This document shows, piece after piece, positions 62,772-64,000 of a stretch of 64,000 nucleotides of DNA. Every line of letters begins with the position of its first letter. The first letter of the stretch is position 1. A model generated the notes under the pieces. It made no database searches and was not told the DNA's origin. It was given only the letters and a program-made list of their open reading frames with translations. The position numbers were made by a program, and so were the translations under genes. The stretch comes from Rhopalosiphum padi (Eukaryota; Arthropoda; Insecta; Hemiptera; Aphididae): NCBI RefSeq assembly GCF_020882245.1, contig NC_083597.1:25088652-25152651 (forward strand), written 5' to 3'.

Positions 62772-63008
62772 TTATTTAAATAATAGTGTTGTGTTTTTGT
62801 ATTTTTTTATTTGACTACATACTTGTATACTCAAGCCTAAACGGTCCGAAAAATGTTTAAAGAAAAAACAAATTAGTGTCTTGTTTGTCCCATCGGCCTT
62901 GGCTGAATCGCCGTTGAATATTATTTTAAGAACATTAAAAACGTCCGCGACGATTGGCAACGGATCAATATATATGCGGCCACGTTGAAGCCAATCGCCA
63001 ATGGACAT
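62772..63008 (-). CDS. Uncertain minus-strand open frame (78 codons)
   Basis: From an ATG at 63008 the first 45 codons use GC-containing codons, unlike the AT-rich surroundings, and read M-S-I-G-D-W-L-Q-R-G-R-I-Y-I-D-P-L-P-I-V-A-D-V-F and onward. The last third is AT-driven (Lys/Phe/Leu). No domain is recognised. The same bases hold an inverted pair of GCCAATC / GATTGGC words, so a regulatory reading is equally possible. It may also be a fragment of an old transposon gene. Confidence 0.25.
   Translation of the reverse strand: MSIGDWLQRGRIYIDPLPIVADVFNVLKIIFNGDSAKADGTNKTLICFFFKHFSDRLGLSIQVCSQIKKYKNTTLLFK
62952..63004. promoter_or_regulatory. Inverted CCAAT-type sites
   Basis: GATTGGCAACGG (62952-62963) and GCCAATCGCCAATGG (62990-63004) give an exact 7-bp inverted pair GATTGGC/GCCAATC plus a third CCAAT. 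On the minus strand the first reads CCGTTGCCAATC, sharing CGTTGCCAAT with the X-box/CCAAT element of the 52.7 kb promoter. Confidence 0.3.
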
Positions 63009-64000
63009 ATTATATTATGTATAATGTATATAATAGGTACATATATATTTATTATTATTCAAATTTTTGTTGAACATTTTTTGAACGTTCATTGCTTATG
63101 TATAGTATATTGTATACAATGTTCATTCGTTTGATTTTGAACGTTTTTTTTCTTCGAATGTTTTACGTTTTTCTCGAAAGTGATATAATACCGTTGGCGA
63201 CATGCATAAACACTATACGTGCACGTGATATGCGTGCGTGCATATAGTGAAGGTGAAGGTGTTGGCTTCTTGTGGTGGCTGGGAGTGGAGAAGTATGCTA
63301 TAATCGAGTTGAGATAGGAGTATATAATATGCGCGACTGACAGATGACGGTTGTCGTTCAATTTCGTTTAAATTATTATGCCTTATGTTTATAAATCATA
63401 ATGGTCTTATAATCTATTTATACCAAATTTCTAACTATATAGAATAAGGTGTTTATAGCTATATGTGTTCTATAGAGGTAGCTAGTTTTATCAATATTTT
63501 AAAAGTTTAATTACTGATTTCCATTAATAGTTGGGCAAGTCTTAAAGTTTTTACAGAAAGCATCCTTCATAGAGGAGTATGGACGTGATAATGTACGAGA
63601 AGTGAGGATAAATATGGTGGGTTATTTTTTATCAGGGATAAATATTTTAAAATTACAATGCTATTATAATATATTGATAGCGGTATCAATATATAGATAG
63701 GACAGGTATATCATCATTTACTATGGTGCTAACTAAACGAAACGCACTGCAACAACAGACGAAAACAGCCCATTACATGTGTACAATATATTATATTATG
63801 TATATATGTAATATTATTGCGATTTATGTCATTATATTAGTTCGACCTTCAGTCGCGATACGAACAATAGCCGTAATAACGATGCCAAACATCCTGGTTA
63901 GGGCTGAACGGTTCTATTCTAAAGTGTATATATATATCCATCGACGCTGTGCGAATATATAGGTTAGGCCGTTTTAACCGGAGCCAATGCTGCGTGCGAC
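63009..64000. other. AT-rich noncoding DNA
   Basis: No gene is supported. A GC-richer patch lies at 63180-63300 (GCGACATGCATAAACAC and GTGGTGGCTGGGAGTGG) and the last 60 bases become CG-richer (GGAGCCAATGCTGCGTGCGAC), suggesting that an island or exon may begin at the window's right edge. Confidence 0.35.

Noticed and set aside
1..64000. CRISPR arrays, operons or prokaryotic mobile systems
   Set aside because: No evenly spaced repeats, no ribosome-binding-site plus long-frame organisation; the window is eukaryotic in texture.

Overview
The window looks like nuclear DNA of an insect, most likely an aphid. This is an inference from base texture. The sequence is very AT-rich, TAGGTACCTA-type and TAATATTATA-type words recur throughout, and no reading frame is long enough to be a normal intact gene. 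There is a short run of TTAGG, the ancestral arthropod telomere unit, and several degenerate non-autonomous DNA transposons of kinds common in aphid genomes. Nothing looks bacterial or viral. No rRNA or tRNA gene was recognised on reading, and no intact protein-coding gene can be supported. The longest open frames (about 60-120 codons) are mostly low-complexity chance frames.

The clearest signal is a set of CpG-rich islands in the AT-rich background. Two stand out: 32.7-33.4 kb and 52.4-52.8 kb. Each carries palindromic cAMP-response elements (TGACGTCA), an RFX/X-box-like or CCAAT-type element, and a probable transcription start on the + strand. The 33 kb island is followed by a noncoding leader ending at a strong splice donor (33727). 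The 52 kb island has an exact arthropod initiator (TCAGTC). They could be alternative promoters of one large CRE-controlled gene whose coding exons lie mostly outside the window, or promoters of two genes. Weaker CpG-rich blocks lie at 4.8-5.35, 6.17-6.52, 13.5-13.7, 39.48-39.84, 48.3-48.65, 49.7-50.28, 53.6-53.9, 59.2-59.3 and 61.6-61.86 kb. Candidate internal exons with paired splice sites are seen at 7573-7682, 18318-18352 and 42552-42647, all on the + strand and mostly noncoding.

The rest is repeats and unannotated AT-rich DNA. At least five copies of one dispersed family, marked by inverted ATTCTGAGCGGA motifs, lie at about 1.68-1.91, 10.7-11.3, 27.2-28.44, 37.59-39.19 and 57.25-58.43 kb. 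A 284-bp hAT-type MITE with a near-perfect 8-bp target duplication is at 61152-61435. A second hAT-like MITE is at 55939-56125, and a MITE with GGGCGCCC ends is at 25057-25309. Fragments of other elements lie near 3.2 and 3.8-4.2 kb. Short perfect palindromes, two CA/CG/TG tracts with Z-DNA potential and several microsatellites are scattered through the intergenic DNA.

The most useful reading is a regulatory and intronic landscape around one or more unseen genes, invaded by non-autonomous transposons. No previously undescribed enzymatic system was found.
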